Positions 48,897 to 61,224 of a DNA stretch of 64,000 nucleotides are shown in pieces; position 1 is the first letter of the stretch; each line of letters starts with the position of its first letter. The stretch is taken from NCBI RefSeq assembly GCF_963678975.1, contig NC_089279.1, positions 29,110,525 to 29,174,524 on the forward strand, given 5' to 3'. The notes under the pieces were generated by a model. It made no database searches, had not been told where the DNA came from, and was given only the letters and a program-made list of their open reading frames with translations. A program made the position numbers and the translations under genes. The DNA comes from Dysidea avara. Taxonomy: Eukaryota; Porifera; Demospongiae; Dictyoceratida; Dysideidae.

Positions 48897-49564
48897 TTAA
48901 TGCTTTGGCTGGTTCACTGTGCTTGACCTTAAGACTAGCAGGTAAGGGTAACTGAGGAGCATTGGGAGAAAATGGCTTTCTGTGCAAAGGAATATTTGTT
49001 CGAATTTCCTTTGATTTCTGCAATGCCTCAACCACCTTTCAATGCTTAATGAATTCAGTGCTAGCCTTCTTTTTGAAATTGAGAACAAAAACTCACACAT
49101 AATGGTAGTGGGTACTACACACAGTGGGTGGAGGCAATCCCAATCCCTAACCAAGAGGTTATACCACTGTTGCTGAAAAGTTAGTAGATGAGATATCCTT
49201 AAGATTCTCTGCAGCTCCACATAGACCAGAGGAGACACCAGAAGTATGCAAACTACTATGTTATTCATAAAACAAGAACAGCCCAATACCATCCCCAAAG
49301 CGACGACCTTGTGGAAAGGTTTTATCATACAATGCTGAACATGCTTACAGCATGTGCTAGAAAAGCACATCCAGAAATAGCTGTATAGCATACAATTCCA
49401 GTTTCCAAGCCTCAACAGGATTTGCACCATTTTATCTGTTAGGACTGCCAACAAAGCTACCAGTTGACATCATTTACCTTTCCTCTGTGTGGTAAGGGTA
49501 CCCTCCTAGCTGACTGATAAATGGGCAGTGCACTGCCACCATTTTACACCACAATAACAAATTC

Positions 49565-49950
49565 ACCAGTGGGATGTGCCTTTTGGGGTCCGATGAGTGT
49601 GTGCCCTCTGCACCTTGTCCTTCAATCAGGCTGCTCTTCGTCCTTCTTCATGAAATGAAACCATATAAGGTGTTGATTTTCCCTATCAATACTTTCCTTG
49701 AGCACCATTTAGATTCTGCAATATTTAGGCGCTTACGCTCCGTAGATAACTATAACTTCATGATAGTTCAATACCACACCTATTGATGCGATCTTGGTTG
49801 ATTAATCGTAATGATCGAGCACCGAGACCACACCTCATAACTTAATCACGATGACACATCCCCTGGTAGGTGAGGCTGACTTGATATACTCTAATACAGC
49901 AGTCACCCTAATAGAACAGTCACACTTGTATAGCTGTATGGTATAAAAAC
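49565..49950 (-). repeat. Dispersed repeat next to MITE A (copy 2)
   Basis: Reverse complement of much of 2626-3215: CAGCCTGATTGAAGGACAAG, CAGAGGGCACACACTC, CCCCAAAAGGCACATCCCAC. It holds two CTCTAATA-type motifs at 49884-49922, next to the MITE as in copy 1. Confidence 0.6.
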
Positions 49951-49956
49951 CAAACA

Positions 49957-50790
49957 AACTAGTATATTAAAAATTAATTTTAAAATGAAGTAGGGATCCA
50001 AGCAGACATGGGGCCAAGTACATGAGTACTTATACTTAAGTACACTTAAGTACAGATTTGAAAGTACTTGTACTTTACTTAAATACTTTCTTAAATTCCC
50101 CAATGTACTTGTACTTATACTCAAGTACTTTGCTAAGTACTTGTATGTACTTGAGTACTTAAAGTACTTGTAAGTACTGCAAACATTGTACATAGTTTGT
50201 ACACAGTGGGTATACAATGAGAATATCAAAATTGTATGAAGGTACAGTTTACAACTTCTTGCGATTCTTCTACTGCCTTCCCAAACCTTACTGTGTATCA
50301 TGTTGCCACGATTAACGATGTCGCCAATGCTGTTGTTCAAGTCAGTGCGTTTTAAGAGTTTAGGAGAGAGAATAGTTGACAAAAACCAACCCCCTAGGCA
50401 CACTTACATACTACAATACAATGAATACAGCATATATTTTACTACAGCAAAATGTACTTGTACTTTACTTAAGTACTCTCTTGATTGCTGCTGGAGTACT
50501 TGTACTTGTACTTGGAAAATTCAAAAGTACTTGTACTTTACTTAAGTACTTTTAAATGTACTTGGCCCCATGTCTGGATCCAAGCGATGAAAAGTAGTGA
50601 AACAAGAGATGAATGATGGTATTACAGCATAGCTCGGTGGTACTTTGGCATTTAACAAAATGATTGTTATAACATGCCAATGTAGGTAGGGATTTTCCCA
50701 CCAAGCTATGCTGTAATACCATCATTCATCTCTTTTTTCACTACTTTTTATTGCTTGGATCCCTACTTCATTTTTAAATTAATATACTAT
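49957..50790. mobile_element. Foldback MITE, family A copy 2, interrupted
   Basis: Outer arms (AACTAGTATATTAAAAATTA at left; ATTGCTTGGATCCCTACTTC to TAATATACTA at right) match the MITE at 2343-2622. The left arm is split by a hAT element (50003-50576); the arm resumes at 50577 with GATCCAAGC. Confidence 0.85.
50003..50576. mobile_element. hAT non-autonomous element nested in MITE A
   Basis: Termini CAGACATGGGGCCAAGTAC and GTACTTGGCCCCATGTCTG are perfect inverted repeats with an exact 8-bp duplication GATCCAAG (49995-50002 and 50577-50584). The interior is dominated by repeats of AAGTACTTGTACTT. 574 bp, no transposase. Confidence 0.95.
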
Positions 50791-52017
50791 TACAATGTAA
50801 CTTGCTTATTTGATAGTAATTTTTGGCAGGCGATAAATGAAAAAAGAAACACATGGTACGTGAAGTTTTAATAAGCCACATGATACATGTATGTATATAG
50901 TGAAGAATGTTGAATATATAAGGCTCCCCTGCCTTGCCCCATTTTCTGTACATTATGTAAGCTTAAGGTTACGGTATAGTCACGGGCAATCATTCAAAAT
51001 TTTGAATACCTATCGATACTTTTTGAGAAGCCCATAAAACCAGTCTAGCAGCGTGAAAAGTTTTAAATGAAGATGAAGCCCTTCATATTTAATGTTTTTA
51101 TGTAGCTACAGTGTAGTTTGAGGCAGGTGGAACACTACAATTTGTTGTAGTAACACAAGTAAGCCGTAACCTTAAACAAACTTATTGACAATCAGTTTAC
51201 ATGCATAAACACATGTGTGCATGTATGTTGAGTGTCTGCACTACACACGTTATTACAGCTACACCTGATGAGCCTTGTAAAGGACTGTTAACTCCTCCAC
51301 TTAATACAGGTGACCGTAGTTGATACTCAGCTGCTATACAAGTAAAAATACATACACCTAGCAAAATTACACATGACACGTACAGATTGACAGCATATTA
51401 ATATTTTGCATGTGGCCATCTTCAATACTAACATATCCTATGCACAGAGCTGTACATACATTTTAAAAGAGACTATAGCTGTACAACTCAACTGTGACAG
51501 TTTATAGTATGCACCTCGCTAAATGCTGCAGTACATATTTGCATGGGAAGATCAAAGTAAAGAGCAGTTCTACAGCTGCCATATACGACAGTTTATGACA
51601 CTGGAGTTCTACATCACGTAGTTATAGAACAGCACATGATGGAAACCTGGGTACGTAACCATGAGGGGAGGTAAGATAAAAGAATTGCCGTAAAGGTAAA
51701 TCTCAGCATGAAGATGATGGATTTCAAAACTATTCTGTACATAAGTTTTGAATTTTATCTACACATGTTGCTGTTTTTTTCAGGTTGAATCTCTATAACA
51801 CTTAAGGCATCACCTAGCTTACGCTATATGAGAAATAAAGCAATCAAAGAGTGGTCTTGAGAAAAAACATCACTTGATTTCACCTCATGTTATACATTCT
51901 AACCCACTCTTTTGCATGCTATATTTCATGTGTAGCACCTGCGGCAATGCTTTAACTCTTACACACATATAGTTCAATAAAATTGAAATAGTTGCAAAGT
52001 ATATATATATATATTTA
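50791..52017. other. Gene-free stretch in the RIG-I-like intron
   Basis: No exon, ORF with a domain, or element with clear ends is seen. Confidence 0.5.
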
Positions 52018-52304
52018 ATCCAAAACAGCCAAGCTGTGAAAAGATGTGAAATCTAAGGTGGCGGCCAAGAAATGGCTGTGATGGTAGGTTAATGGTAAAA
52101 AATTTAATAACAACAATTCAGGTGAATTTGGTGTGGTGCCATTTGGTCTTGGCACAAATTCACCTGAATTGTCGTTATTAAAATTTTTACCATTAACCTA
52201 CCATCACAGCCATTTCTTGGCCGCCACCTTGGATTTCACATCTTTTTTCACCATATAGCCTTTTGAGAGCCGCACTCTTTTTTTGCAGCTTGGCTGTTTT
52301 GGAT
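52018..52304. mobile_element. Tc1/mariner-like MITE, 287 bp
   Basis: Ends ATCCAAAACAGCCAAGCTG and CAGCTTGGCTGTTTTGGAT have flanking TA dinucleotides (52016-52017, 52305-52306). Long arms include GGCGGCCAAGAAATGGCTGT. A TA duplication fits Tc1/mariner. A partial relative is at about 8385-8520. Confidence 0.8.
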
Positions 52305-52429
52305 TAGATTTACTTCTTTTTGTATTTGTATCAGGCTTTGGAGCTTTTTAAACCTATCTTTTTTTCTTTACCACAGGAAGAAGAAAAAGATGAAGAAGAA
52401 AAAGATGAAGAAGTTTTTAAATACTACAG

Positions 52430-53310
52430 ATAACTTGTTTGCAGCTGATCTCTCTACTGGGTGACTTGAAATGTAGCTGAACTCTCCACAGGGTGATTTC
52501 ATTCTATCTGATCTCTTTATAGGGTTAATTTGTCTGGCTTACCTCTCTAATGGGTGATTTGTTTTTGTAGCTGACCTCTACAGGTGACTGGTTTCTAGCT
52601 GATCTCTCTACAGGGTGACTTGTTTGTAGCTGAACTATCTGCAGGGTGATTTGTTCGTAGCTGAACTCTCTACAGGATGATCCTTCTAGCTGATCTCTCT
52701 ACAGGATGACTTGTTTGTAGCTAAACTATCTGCAGGGCAATTTGTTTGTACGTAGCTGAACTCTGATCCTTCTAGCTGATCTGTCTACAAGATGACTTGT
52801 TTCTAGCTGAACTCTAGCTCTACAGGGTGATTTGTTAGTAGCTGAATTCTCTACAGGGTGATTTGTTTGCAGCTGAACTCTCTACATGATGGTTTCTTTG
52901 TAGTTGAACTCTCTACAAGGTAACTTCTTCTAGTTGATCTTTCTACAGGGCGATTTGTTTGTAGCTGAAATCTCTACAGGATGATTTGTTTGCAGCTGAA
53001 CTCTCTACATGGTTAGCTGAACTCTCTACAAGGTGACTTCTTCTAGTTGAACTCTCTACAGGGTGATCTTTTCATAGCTGAACTCTCTACAGGGTGATTT
53101 GTTTGCAGCTGAACTCTCTACATGATGGTTTCTTTGTAGCTGAACTCTTTACAAGGTAACTTCTTCTCGCTGATCTCTCTACAGGGTAATTTGTTTGCAG
53201 CTGAACTCTCTACATGATGGTTTCTTTGTAGCTGAACTCTCTGCAAGGTGAATTGCTTGTAGCTGAACTGTCTACAATATTAACTGGTTGCTGCTGAACT
53301 CCCTACAGCA
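52430..53310 (+). repeat. Minisatellite, about 31-bp unit, roughly 25-30 copies
   Basis: Variable units around TAGCTGAACTCTCTACAGGG and TGATTTGTTTG repeat for about 880 bp. Variants alternate GAACTC/GATCTC and CAGGGTGA/CATGATGG/CAAGGTGA, suggesting higher-order pairs. No single frame is open throughout. Confidence 0.9.
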
Positions 53311-53339
53311 TAACTTGCAATGTAATAGAAATCTATAAT

Positions 53340-54190
53340 GGAGTCAGTCATGAACTAGTTGAATGCTCTATTAGGGTGACTGTTCTATTAGAGTATCTCG
53401 ATCTCGCATTTGCTACACGGAGTTGGCTTTTGAATCATATAACTCAGTGGTTTGTACTCCAATTGTTTTGTACTACTGCAAGGAATTTCTACGATGACTA
53501 TTCCAGCTACATACCAATTTTCAGCTCACTGCTCTAAGCGGTTTGCCTGGTAGGTGTGCAAATTATTGGTATTTTTATTCACGAATCTCGATCGGGAAAT
53601 TGTTACATACCTTCGGTTTCATGTCATATCTCCATGATCTTTATTTTGACTGCTTTCAAACCACCAAAAGGCACTCCTATAATGGTTGATCTATGCAAAA
53701 AAACGATTTTCAACTCATTCCATGATGCGGTTTACCCTGTAGGCATGACAACAAATTGATCTTGTTTTATGCGAATAATTGGTCATAAATCCTCAACCAT
53801 TCAACGGATTTGCACCAAATTTGATATTAGGATTCGCCTTTGCACTCCCTTTCTGTGTGCCAAATTTCAAGGAGATCAGAGTACGCATTTACATTTTATA
53901 GCAATTTGTGCAAGTGTGCGAAAACATGAAGAAGAAAAAAAAATGAAGAAAAAGAACCGAAACTGTGGCTGCACGTAACTGGGAAATGACTTGAGTGATT
54001 TCCTTCAAATTTGGAATGTGAACTTCCCTAGCTGGGGGGCAACTCTGCAGCAAATTTAGTTCCAGTTGGATAAGGTATCACCGAGATACAAAGGTGTGAA
54101 AATGACGTTTTCTTTCTTCCTGTCAATATACCCACGGTGTGGTGTACCGGCTTCTTGGGCCGCACGACACACTATCGTGTGTCTTCATAT
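53340..54190 (+). repeat. Unclassified stretch, probably part of a mobile unit with the minisatellite
   Basis: It starts with two CTATTAGRGT motifs (53368-53402). Phrases such as CCAAATTTGATATTAGGATT and TGCCAAATTTCAAGGAGATC, and an AAGAAGAAAAAAAAATGAAG tract like the one at 52378, bracket the minisatellite. It has the look of a repetitive element but no ends are defined. Confidence 0.35.
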
Positions 54191-54689
54191 ACTTACTACA
54201 TTATATATATATATATATACTCACTACATTATACCTGCTAAACATGGTGTGTCTTTCTTCATGTTATGTACACCTTCCTTTGGCTGCACTTGTGATGGTG
54301 ACAACTCTCCTAATACACAACATGAGATAAATGTATGTTGTAAATAGATTGATAAAACACAACCTGTCAAGTCCTTAGCAGAATCAGTGACATCTTTTTG
54401 TAGAGAGTCTGAACGTTGCATTTTATCCTCTATAAGAATACAACATGAAAATCTACTCTAATAAAAAATATGCATTTAATTTATTACTGCACGGGCAGAC
54501 AGCAATTGCTAATATTCCCAGGTGGGTGATTATACTCCAAGGGAAATCATACTATATATACAATACAAACATTAGACTACTTGTATGAATGAAACAGTTT
54601 ATGTAATAGTTATACCATGGCTACGAGGGATTTTGCTGATATATATATATACTCAATGTGGCCCGAGGGGTAAGGGTGTATATATCAGC

Positions 54690-55380
54690 AAAATCCTGAC
54701 ACAGTCGTGGTATAGTGATATATATCACTCAGGATACACTCACCTGATAGGCAAAAGAACTACAGATAACTCACCCCATTTGTTTTATACACTAGCATAC
54801 GATGATTGATTGTGGTTTCAGTAACATGAACAAATAGCTCTCAGAACGTTATTCCTACGTCATTACGATCCAACACATGCCAGAAACGTTTGACTATGAT
54901 TGGTTTTTGGGGTGTAAAGGATCTATGTTTTTAATACTACATTAAACCTTCACTATTGTGGCAGTAACTATAAGTTAATACATTAAGTTAAGTATTTAGG
55001 ACTATAAGCTACTCACTTAGTTGTCATATTCTCCTTGTTTTGTGGTCTGCTCAATGGCTGACATGCTCCCCATGCAGTGGGTAGAAATATGTATCCATGC
55101 ATCGTCCAAGCGATCATTTTACAGATCATTCATCTTAGAATATAGTTTAGTTACTGTCAAATAATCTAAACTTAACAACTACACTGAACCTCACCTAATG
55201 TGTAAACTAAAACCCACAATAAAATGATCCATGTCGCTCAATAAAATCAGTCAAAGCGTTTCGTATCTTTGAACTAGTTGGGCATCAAAGCCATGAGCAA
55301 ACCGCATTCCCATGATATTGTCCTGGTAATATCTAGATATTGTCCAGTGAATATGTGAGTTAAACCCTGAGTGACGACGC
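54690..55380 (-). repeat. Dispersed repeat, family C copy 2
   Basis: Reverse-complement partner of 18835-19480. Both copies also share the adjoining GATATATATCACT/CTGATAGG segment. Confidence 0.7.
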
Positions 55381-55392
55381 CTTTACTGCATA

Positions 55393-55581
55393 CGTAAAAA
55401 TTTTCGAGGTGGAAATTTTTCGTAGACTTCATAGATCACCTTTCACCTATAAAAATTTTCCTTTGAACCCAGCAATTATGCATATAATTAGCTATTGTGA
55501 CTGCCTAGTTACGAAAAGTTTCCTCCGAATCTTGCCATAGTCACTCATCTACGAAACTTTTTCACCTCGAAACTTTTTACG
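55393..55581. mobile_element. TA-flanked MITE, 189 bp
   Basis: CGTAAAAATTTTCGAGGTGG at left is inverted as CACCTCGAAACTTTTTACG at right, with TA on both sides. Internal AATTTTTCGTAG / CTACGAAACTTT extend the arms. Confidence 0.8.
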
Positions 55582-56941
55582 TATACAGTACGCTGAAGTG
55601 ATACATTCTTTTGTCGTCATGTATCACTTCTTTGTCACAGAAATTGGCACCATAAAATCATTATCAATGATTGAGTAAGTGTATGACATATTAAAAAAAT
55701 TTGATTCTAAAATGTTTGTATCAATAACACGGTCATGAATTAACCACAGTGAAGCATGATCACTACCAACCACTAGCTGTCTCCAACAGCAAACTTGTGG
55801 ACATATGAACAAAATACGCCTGAGACTGTGGAAAATATGTAAATGTAAAGGGTGCATTATTTACCACTGAGTAAACTTTTAACAGAGTTTGTCAATTGAC
55901 TTGAAAAGCATGTATTGCTACTATTTAAAAATGAAAGTATTGCCTATACAGATTGCATCCACACTGAAAACTTAAGTTTTTATTTATTTCTTTCGTGGTT
56001 GAGTGGTGCAATTGTTGATTCAAATGGTGGAACTGGTAGAGGGTTGCTAGTCCCACCATTCAAGCCCTTTTATAATTGTCAATTACACATCATAACCACC
56101 CCTTCTGAATGGGTCTGGTGAAATACCCATACCTTTTTGTCTCAAGAAAGAATAAACTTATGGCTATGATAATTCAATGACAGATATTGTCATTCCAACT
56201 AGAGGTCGATCGTAGCTACGGATTCCTACTTTTTGGTTTAGACAACATCTGTTTTTCTGTTTCCAAGACCTGAAATATGTTTTGGAAATAATCTGACAAA
56301 TCCTGTTATATGGTCGGACATACTCAATAGTACTGTTCAGAGAAATGGTCAGAAAATGGCAGATGTCTGACCATAATTTCAAGCTCTATGAATTCCCATT
56401 GTAGTGGTATATGTTGTTTGCATAATGCAATTATTGTAAAGCTGTTGCTACAAGGTACAGCAGCTATTAACTAACAATTTACAAATATATCTATGTAAGT
56501 GAGCTAGAACTCCAACCATGACTATTTGTTCGGTAGAGTCACCACAGTTCATCAACAAATTACCTGCATATTGAGCACGCTGTACAACTTAGAGCCACCA
56601 GCTCTCCAGCAGTATTGAAGCTAACAATCTGTATATTATCAGAACAGCTCTAGTTATGATAGCACAGTATAGTGCTCAAGCTCATATCACCTCTTGTGTA
56701 TTTATTAAACACCAATCAGATTTTGGTGTTTCTTGGCGCAAAACAGGTACATAGGCATTTCACAAGACACTTTAGGAAGGGACACTAATAATTCCTAGTG
56801 AATATTATGAAGGAAACAATCTAGAGGACAAAACTATATAGGGACATATTGCTTCTAAAAATTACACTTTATTGATCAAAAATTTTACTGCACGTACTTC
56901 ATAATCTTCATTGTAACATTCCACATATATTAGCACTTTAC
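55582..56941. other. Gene-free stretch downstream of the Death-domain exon
   Basis: No exon or element can be supported. Confidence 0.45.
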
Positions 56942-57217
56942 CTGATTTTAATTTAAGACGAAGGGTTCGTGCAAGTTCATGTAAGTGTAAGGAAGGAGCT
57001 TCAAGTGCTTCTATTAGAATTTTCCAGCTTGCATTTAGATCACTTCTACGCCAATATTTAAACATTTCTGTGCAGCACTCCTTTCTATTGGAAGGCTTGT
57101 TTGCCTGGATTTCATCCAGCTTGTCTTCCCGCAAATCCAATTGTACTCCCAAGTCATACCAGTCAGCCATAACAGCTTCCCTCACATGATTGTTCAAATC
57201 CTTAAGTTTAGGACAAT
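56942..57217 (-). CDS. Death-domain exon, probable N-terminal module of the RIG-I-like receptor
   Basis: A 276-bp exon with acceptor TTGTATTCTAG before 57217 and donor CAG/GTAAAG after 56942, phase 1 at both ends. The 91 complete codons read CPKLKDLNNHV, ADWYDLGVQLDLREDKLDEI, KECCTEMFKYWRRSD, ASWKILIEALEAPSLHLHEL. This is the six-helix Death fold pattern with its conserved W-x2-L and W-x2-L-x2-AL positions. Death domains form signalling assemblies with like domains. The phase equals that of the linker exon at 46682 (split glycine codon), so direct splicing gives an open frame into the helicase. The intervening 10.3 kb has no competing exon I can recognise. It could instead belong to a separate gene. 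A start codon is missing, so at least one more 5' exon is expected. Confidence 0.7.
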
Positions 57218-58646
57218 CTAGAATACAAAAGTAACTAATTGTATATCCATACCAGGGGCAGATCCAGGCTTTGGAAAGGGGGTACACCATAACCAGGGTA
57301 GTAGGTATTAGTTAAATAAATGGGGTCTTAGAGGAGATGGGGGTGCACGTGGGTGGGCACACGCTAAAAGTAAGGATCATGTATATACTGTCAGATATGA
57401 GATTGTTGTATAGAATGACATGCAAAGGACCAAGTGCATTTAATTTCCTATCAGGCTAAATAGCTAGCTAAGTGTGCCCATTATTTGGTGCTGCAGATGT
57501 AAGTCTTCATATTCAGCAATAACTGTGGAGGAATCTTAATCAGTGTTACATGATTACTGTTCTATTAGAGTATCTTGATCTTGTTTGTATTTGTGTGTGT
57601 GTGTGTGTGTGTTGTGGGAAAGCATCTGCTTCTCTTGAATCCGCCACAGTATGTAGCCTAGATTACCGTAAACAACAAAAGTTGGCATGACTTAAGTTTA
57701 GAAATTTTGGCGAATCAACTGAAGGAAATTTGCCTATTAGCTACTTCATTTTGGCTGTGTGGTTAATTCGTCAAACTTCTATCTATCAACCTGCTTCACA
57801 TGCTGATTCACCAAACTCAAATCGTACCAAACTTTCATTGTTTATGGAGCTATCTGAGACTGTAAACATTTTAGCTATGGCTACTACTGCTCTGGCTATC
57901 AGCACTTGAGGCTTCTAGGGAAAGTAGTCTCCCACTAACCAGGTTACATTACAGATATTACTCACGTTACCAATGATCTCCATCTATACCTGGGAAATTG
58001 TTAACAGTTAGTCTGAGATTGAATTTGAGGACATTTTTGACAGGTTTTGCGTAACAAGCTTAGCCTAAGTACAAATGTACCTAGTCGAAATGTACTTGAA
58101 TCAGTTTTTAGAGGGGGATTTCCCAGCCTAACAATGGCTTGTGCTCAAATAGGAAAAGAGAGAGAAAAACCACCATTATGATGTTTAAAACACACAATTA
58201 CAATGCCTCTGATTTACTATTAAATCTAGATCTATTGAGAAGGTGTTAGTATAATTTCCACTGATAAACGCCATTTCAACGCGAGTTTCAACACACCCGC
58301 CACTCGCGCATGCCATTACAATACATATTGGGGGGCTATTAAATTACAGTGCATACCATTTAGACTAGCATTAATGCCGTCACCAGCCCCATCCATTTGT
58401 TCCACTAGCTCTCGATCTTCTATCCCTTTAGCAAACGTCGATCAACCCAAACCGCAAAAGCACCTAATTTGGGCATTAATTGTCACGTGCATCTATTTAT
58501 AAACTCGAACCCCTCCAGGTTAGTTGAACTCTGTCACGAGCTTGCAGTTGTAGCTAGACTATTATATCAATAGAATTTCGACAAGTACCGAGTGTACATG
58601 TCCTGCCTGGATCTGCCACATTGGTCCTCGGAGAATTTATGCTTTA
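57218..58646. other. Upstream of the Death-domain exon
   Basis: CAGGGGCAGATCCAGGCTTT at 57255 looks like a hAT terminus with no partner found. A (GT)n tract lies at about 57591-57612, and one CTATTAGAGTATCTTGAT motif at 57552-57572. The missing first exon of the RIG-I-like gene could be here, but I cannot identify it. Confidence 0.4.
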
Positions 58647-59885
58647 GGGGGCATCTCCAAACTGATTTTGGTACGCTTAACGTCATCATGACGTTAAGGG
58701 GGGAGGGGGGTTCAGGCCATGACATTATTATTATATTATTATATTTATTACTGTGCAGCAATCAAAAGATTATAACGCACAGGTGTGATCATAAAAGTTA
58801 CTTAAGTTATTACAAAACTCATTAGGGGTAGAGGAATTAATTACATCAGCAGGGAGTTGGTTCCATAATTTGATGGTTGATGGGAAAAAGGAAAATTTGT
58901 ATGCATCAATTAGAGTCATTGGTTGGTGATAGTAGCCACTCCTTAAACTTGAAAGTTTAGGGGTAAGATCATCTGTAGGCACAATCAAATATCCGTTAAT
59001 TATTTTGTAAAAAGTACTTAATTTAGCTTGGGTTCTTCTTGCCTGTAACAATGGTAGATTAAGAGAAGACAACATGTTAGTAACACTTGAATATCTTGAA
59101 AAGTCATTAAAGCAAAATCTAGCAGCAGTTCTCTGGATTGATTCTAGCTTGTTTATATTCAACAAGGTGTGGGGATCCCAAGCAGACGCAGCATATTCAA
59201 TGATTGGACGAACCATAATCTTGAAACAATTACATTTAATGTGAGTAGGACATTCGCGTAAATTACGATACAAAAAGTTGTTTACTTGTTTGGCCTTGTT
59301 GGTAATCCTTTGGACATGTTCATTCCATGAAAGGTTGCTTGAAATCGTTACGCCAAGGTATTTGGTATGAGCAACTTGGGCAATAGGTACAGCTTCAATG
59401 CAGTAATTAAAGACAATGGGGTTTTTCTTATTGGTAACTCTCAAGAATTCACATTTGCTGGGGTTAAACTCCATCTGCCAAAGACGTGCCCATTGTGCGA
59501 GAGCATCTAGGTCTTCTTGTAATGCATGACAATCAGATTCAGATTTAATGTAGGAGTAGAGTAATACATCATCGGCATACAACTTTACTTTAGAGCGTAT
59601 TCGAGAAGGTAAATCATTTATATACAATAGAAAGAGAAGTGGGGCTAGCACTGCATTAATTTTTATTAAAGCAGTTATAGTGGAAACATCTAGGAATAGA
59701 GAAAGTGATGTGATTAAGCAGCCGTATACTGCTTGTAGACTATGTTTTCAGGTAAAGAATATAACGTTTTGTGCTTCTATTGCCAAAGCATTGTTTTCAT
59801 AGTGTGACGTTAAGGAAGGAGGGGGGGTCTGAAGTTAGCGTCATTATGACGTTAAGCGTACCAAAATCAGTTTGGAGATTCCCCC
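58647..59885. mobile_element. Harbinger-like MITE with a LINE inside
   Basis: Inverted termini GGGGGCATCTCCAAACTGAT and ATCAGTTTGGAGATTCCCCC extend about 50 bp (GGTACGCTTAACGTCAT) and are flanked by TTA on both sides (58644-58646, 59886-59888). A 3-bp TTA/TAA duplication is characteristic of PIF/Harbinger. Removing the LINE leaves about 320 bp. Confidence 0.8.
58742..59657 (-). mobile_element. 5'-truncated LINE with intact 293-codon reverse transcriptase C-terminus
   Basis: An open frame from 59651 to 58770 reads LAPLLFLLYINDLPSRIRSK, YADDVLL (catalytic YADD), then MEFNPSKCEFL, YLGVTISSNLSW, VRPIIEYAASAWDPHT, LESIQRTAARF and FPSTIKLWNQLP. This is the CR1/L2/Jockey-like order with the thumb and C-terminal region complete. 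It lacks the endonuclease and the first reverse-transcriptase blocks. A (TAATAA)-type tail lies at 58720-58755. The open frame suggests a recent insertion compared with the LINE at 31119-32885. Confidence 0.88.
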
Positions 59886-60028
59886 TTAGTTATCATGATT
59901 TTGCTGCTGAAGACTGACAGTTATTCTTATTCTTATATTCTTATCCTCTTTACCAGTTAGGCACTGGAGGGCGTACACAGAAGGCAGAGCCTGTATGAGG
60001 TGTTTACGGTTGTGCAAACATATATAGC

Positions 60029-61224
60029 TATAGTGCACCAAGGTATGTACTTGATCAAATGTGATTTTTTACATTTTGTGCTGCAACAATGGAATCAATC
60101 AATTAAGTAATCTACAAATTTTGCCATGCAAGTAGCTACTTCAAGTAAATGTTGGTTGCTATGGAAAATCATTTCAATCAGACGCTAATTGAATTTAACT
60201 GTATTTAGAGTTTTTTTGTATCTACTTTATGGTCTTACTTCAAATCTTTAAAATCTTGATATCCATGGGTAACTCAGTTTTCAAAACCTTAACAAATCTT
60301 TCAGAGCAAATTGTGGAATTTGTCTATAATTTAGACTTTATATTAAAAAAGGTTTGTTTTAGACAATTTTGTAAGAACGGAACTCCTCCCACAAATAAAA
60401 ATCTTATTGATACCAATGTGTGCACAATAAGTGAGGCTAAATTTCCAATATCCTTTTAGAGTACTGAAGAAGCAGAAGTGAAAAAAAAAAAAATTACACC
60501 AAAAATAGTCTAATTAATGCACATTATCAATAATCTTTGGTGAGGCAATTATGCCTGATACTTGCCCACTTCAACCAAGGATAGCAAAAGTTCACAGCTA
60601 TAAACACATTTGTTTTATAAAAGCCTTAGTGCCCTATACAAATATGTATGGTGAACCCAAGGGGTAGCTAACGTGTTGGGACTCTCGTACACCATCTGAG
60701 AAATCCTTCATTAAGTATTTAGAAATCCCAAATCTTGAACCACATACAAAATAGGCTATTCTCATTTCCATCCATTTATGAGTTCAATTATGGCCGCCAC
60801 TTTATAGCTACAACAATTATTCAAGTTGACAGTGCAAAGTACACCTGTGTCTCTTCTGAAGTTCCTCTGATCCCCTCTCAGCTACTCTCTTAGGTGTTTC
60901 CTGCACAAGCATTAGCAAAAAGTGTTATAATAATAAAAACTCAGGTAAAACATCATGATAAAAATCGAAATTAGAATTATAAAATATCTTTTAAATACTT
61001 AAATATTGGGACTCTTGTACACCATGTTGGGTTTTTGCGTGGGTGTTGACTACCCCTTGGGTAAACCCACAAAACACCCATTGGGAAGCCTTAAAATTGT
61101 TTTTGTAGGGTGGATTTTAGGGGATATTTCAGTCTTATTCATGCAGTTTTGGTCCATAGATGATAATTATGTAATAATTGTAGTAAAATTTCGTTTACCC
61201 CTGTTATAGCCTTGGTGCACTATA
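60029..61224. mobile_element. Possible TIR element, about 1.2 kb
   Basis: TATAGTGCACCAAGG at 60029 is inverted as CCTTGGTGCACTATA ending at 61224. A second pair (GTGAACCCAAGGGGTAG near 60650, CTACCCCTTGGGTAAACCC near 61050) is also inverted, which suggests nested or layered elements. No coding domain. Confidence 0.45.

Noticed and set aside
48897-49454. 185-codon ORF on the minus strand
   Set aside because: Cys/Leu/Trp-rich without a domain, no splice or paralogue support; the overlapping frame at 48853-49035 looks no better.
52430-53310. CRISPR-like array
   Set aside because: Units are contiguous and variable with no repeat-spacer alternation, and the window is eukaryotic.
57218-57290. ATG at 57290 as the start of the Death-domain protein
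   Set aside because: The extra residues derive from sequence beyond a good splice acceptor and include a transposon-like terminus (CAGGGGCAGATCCAGG).
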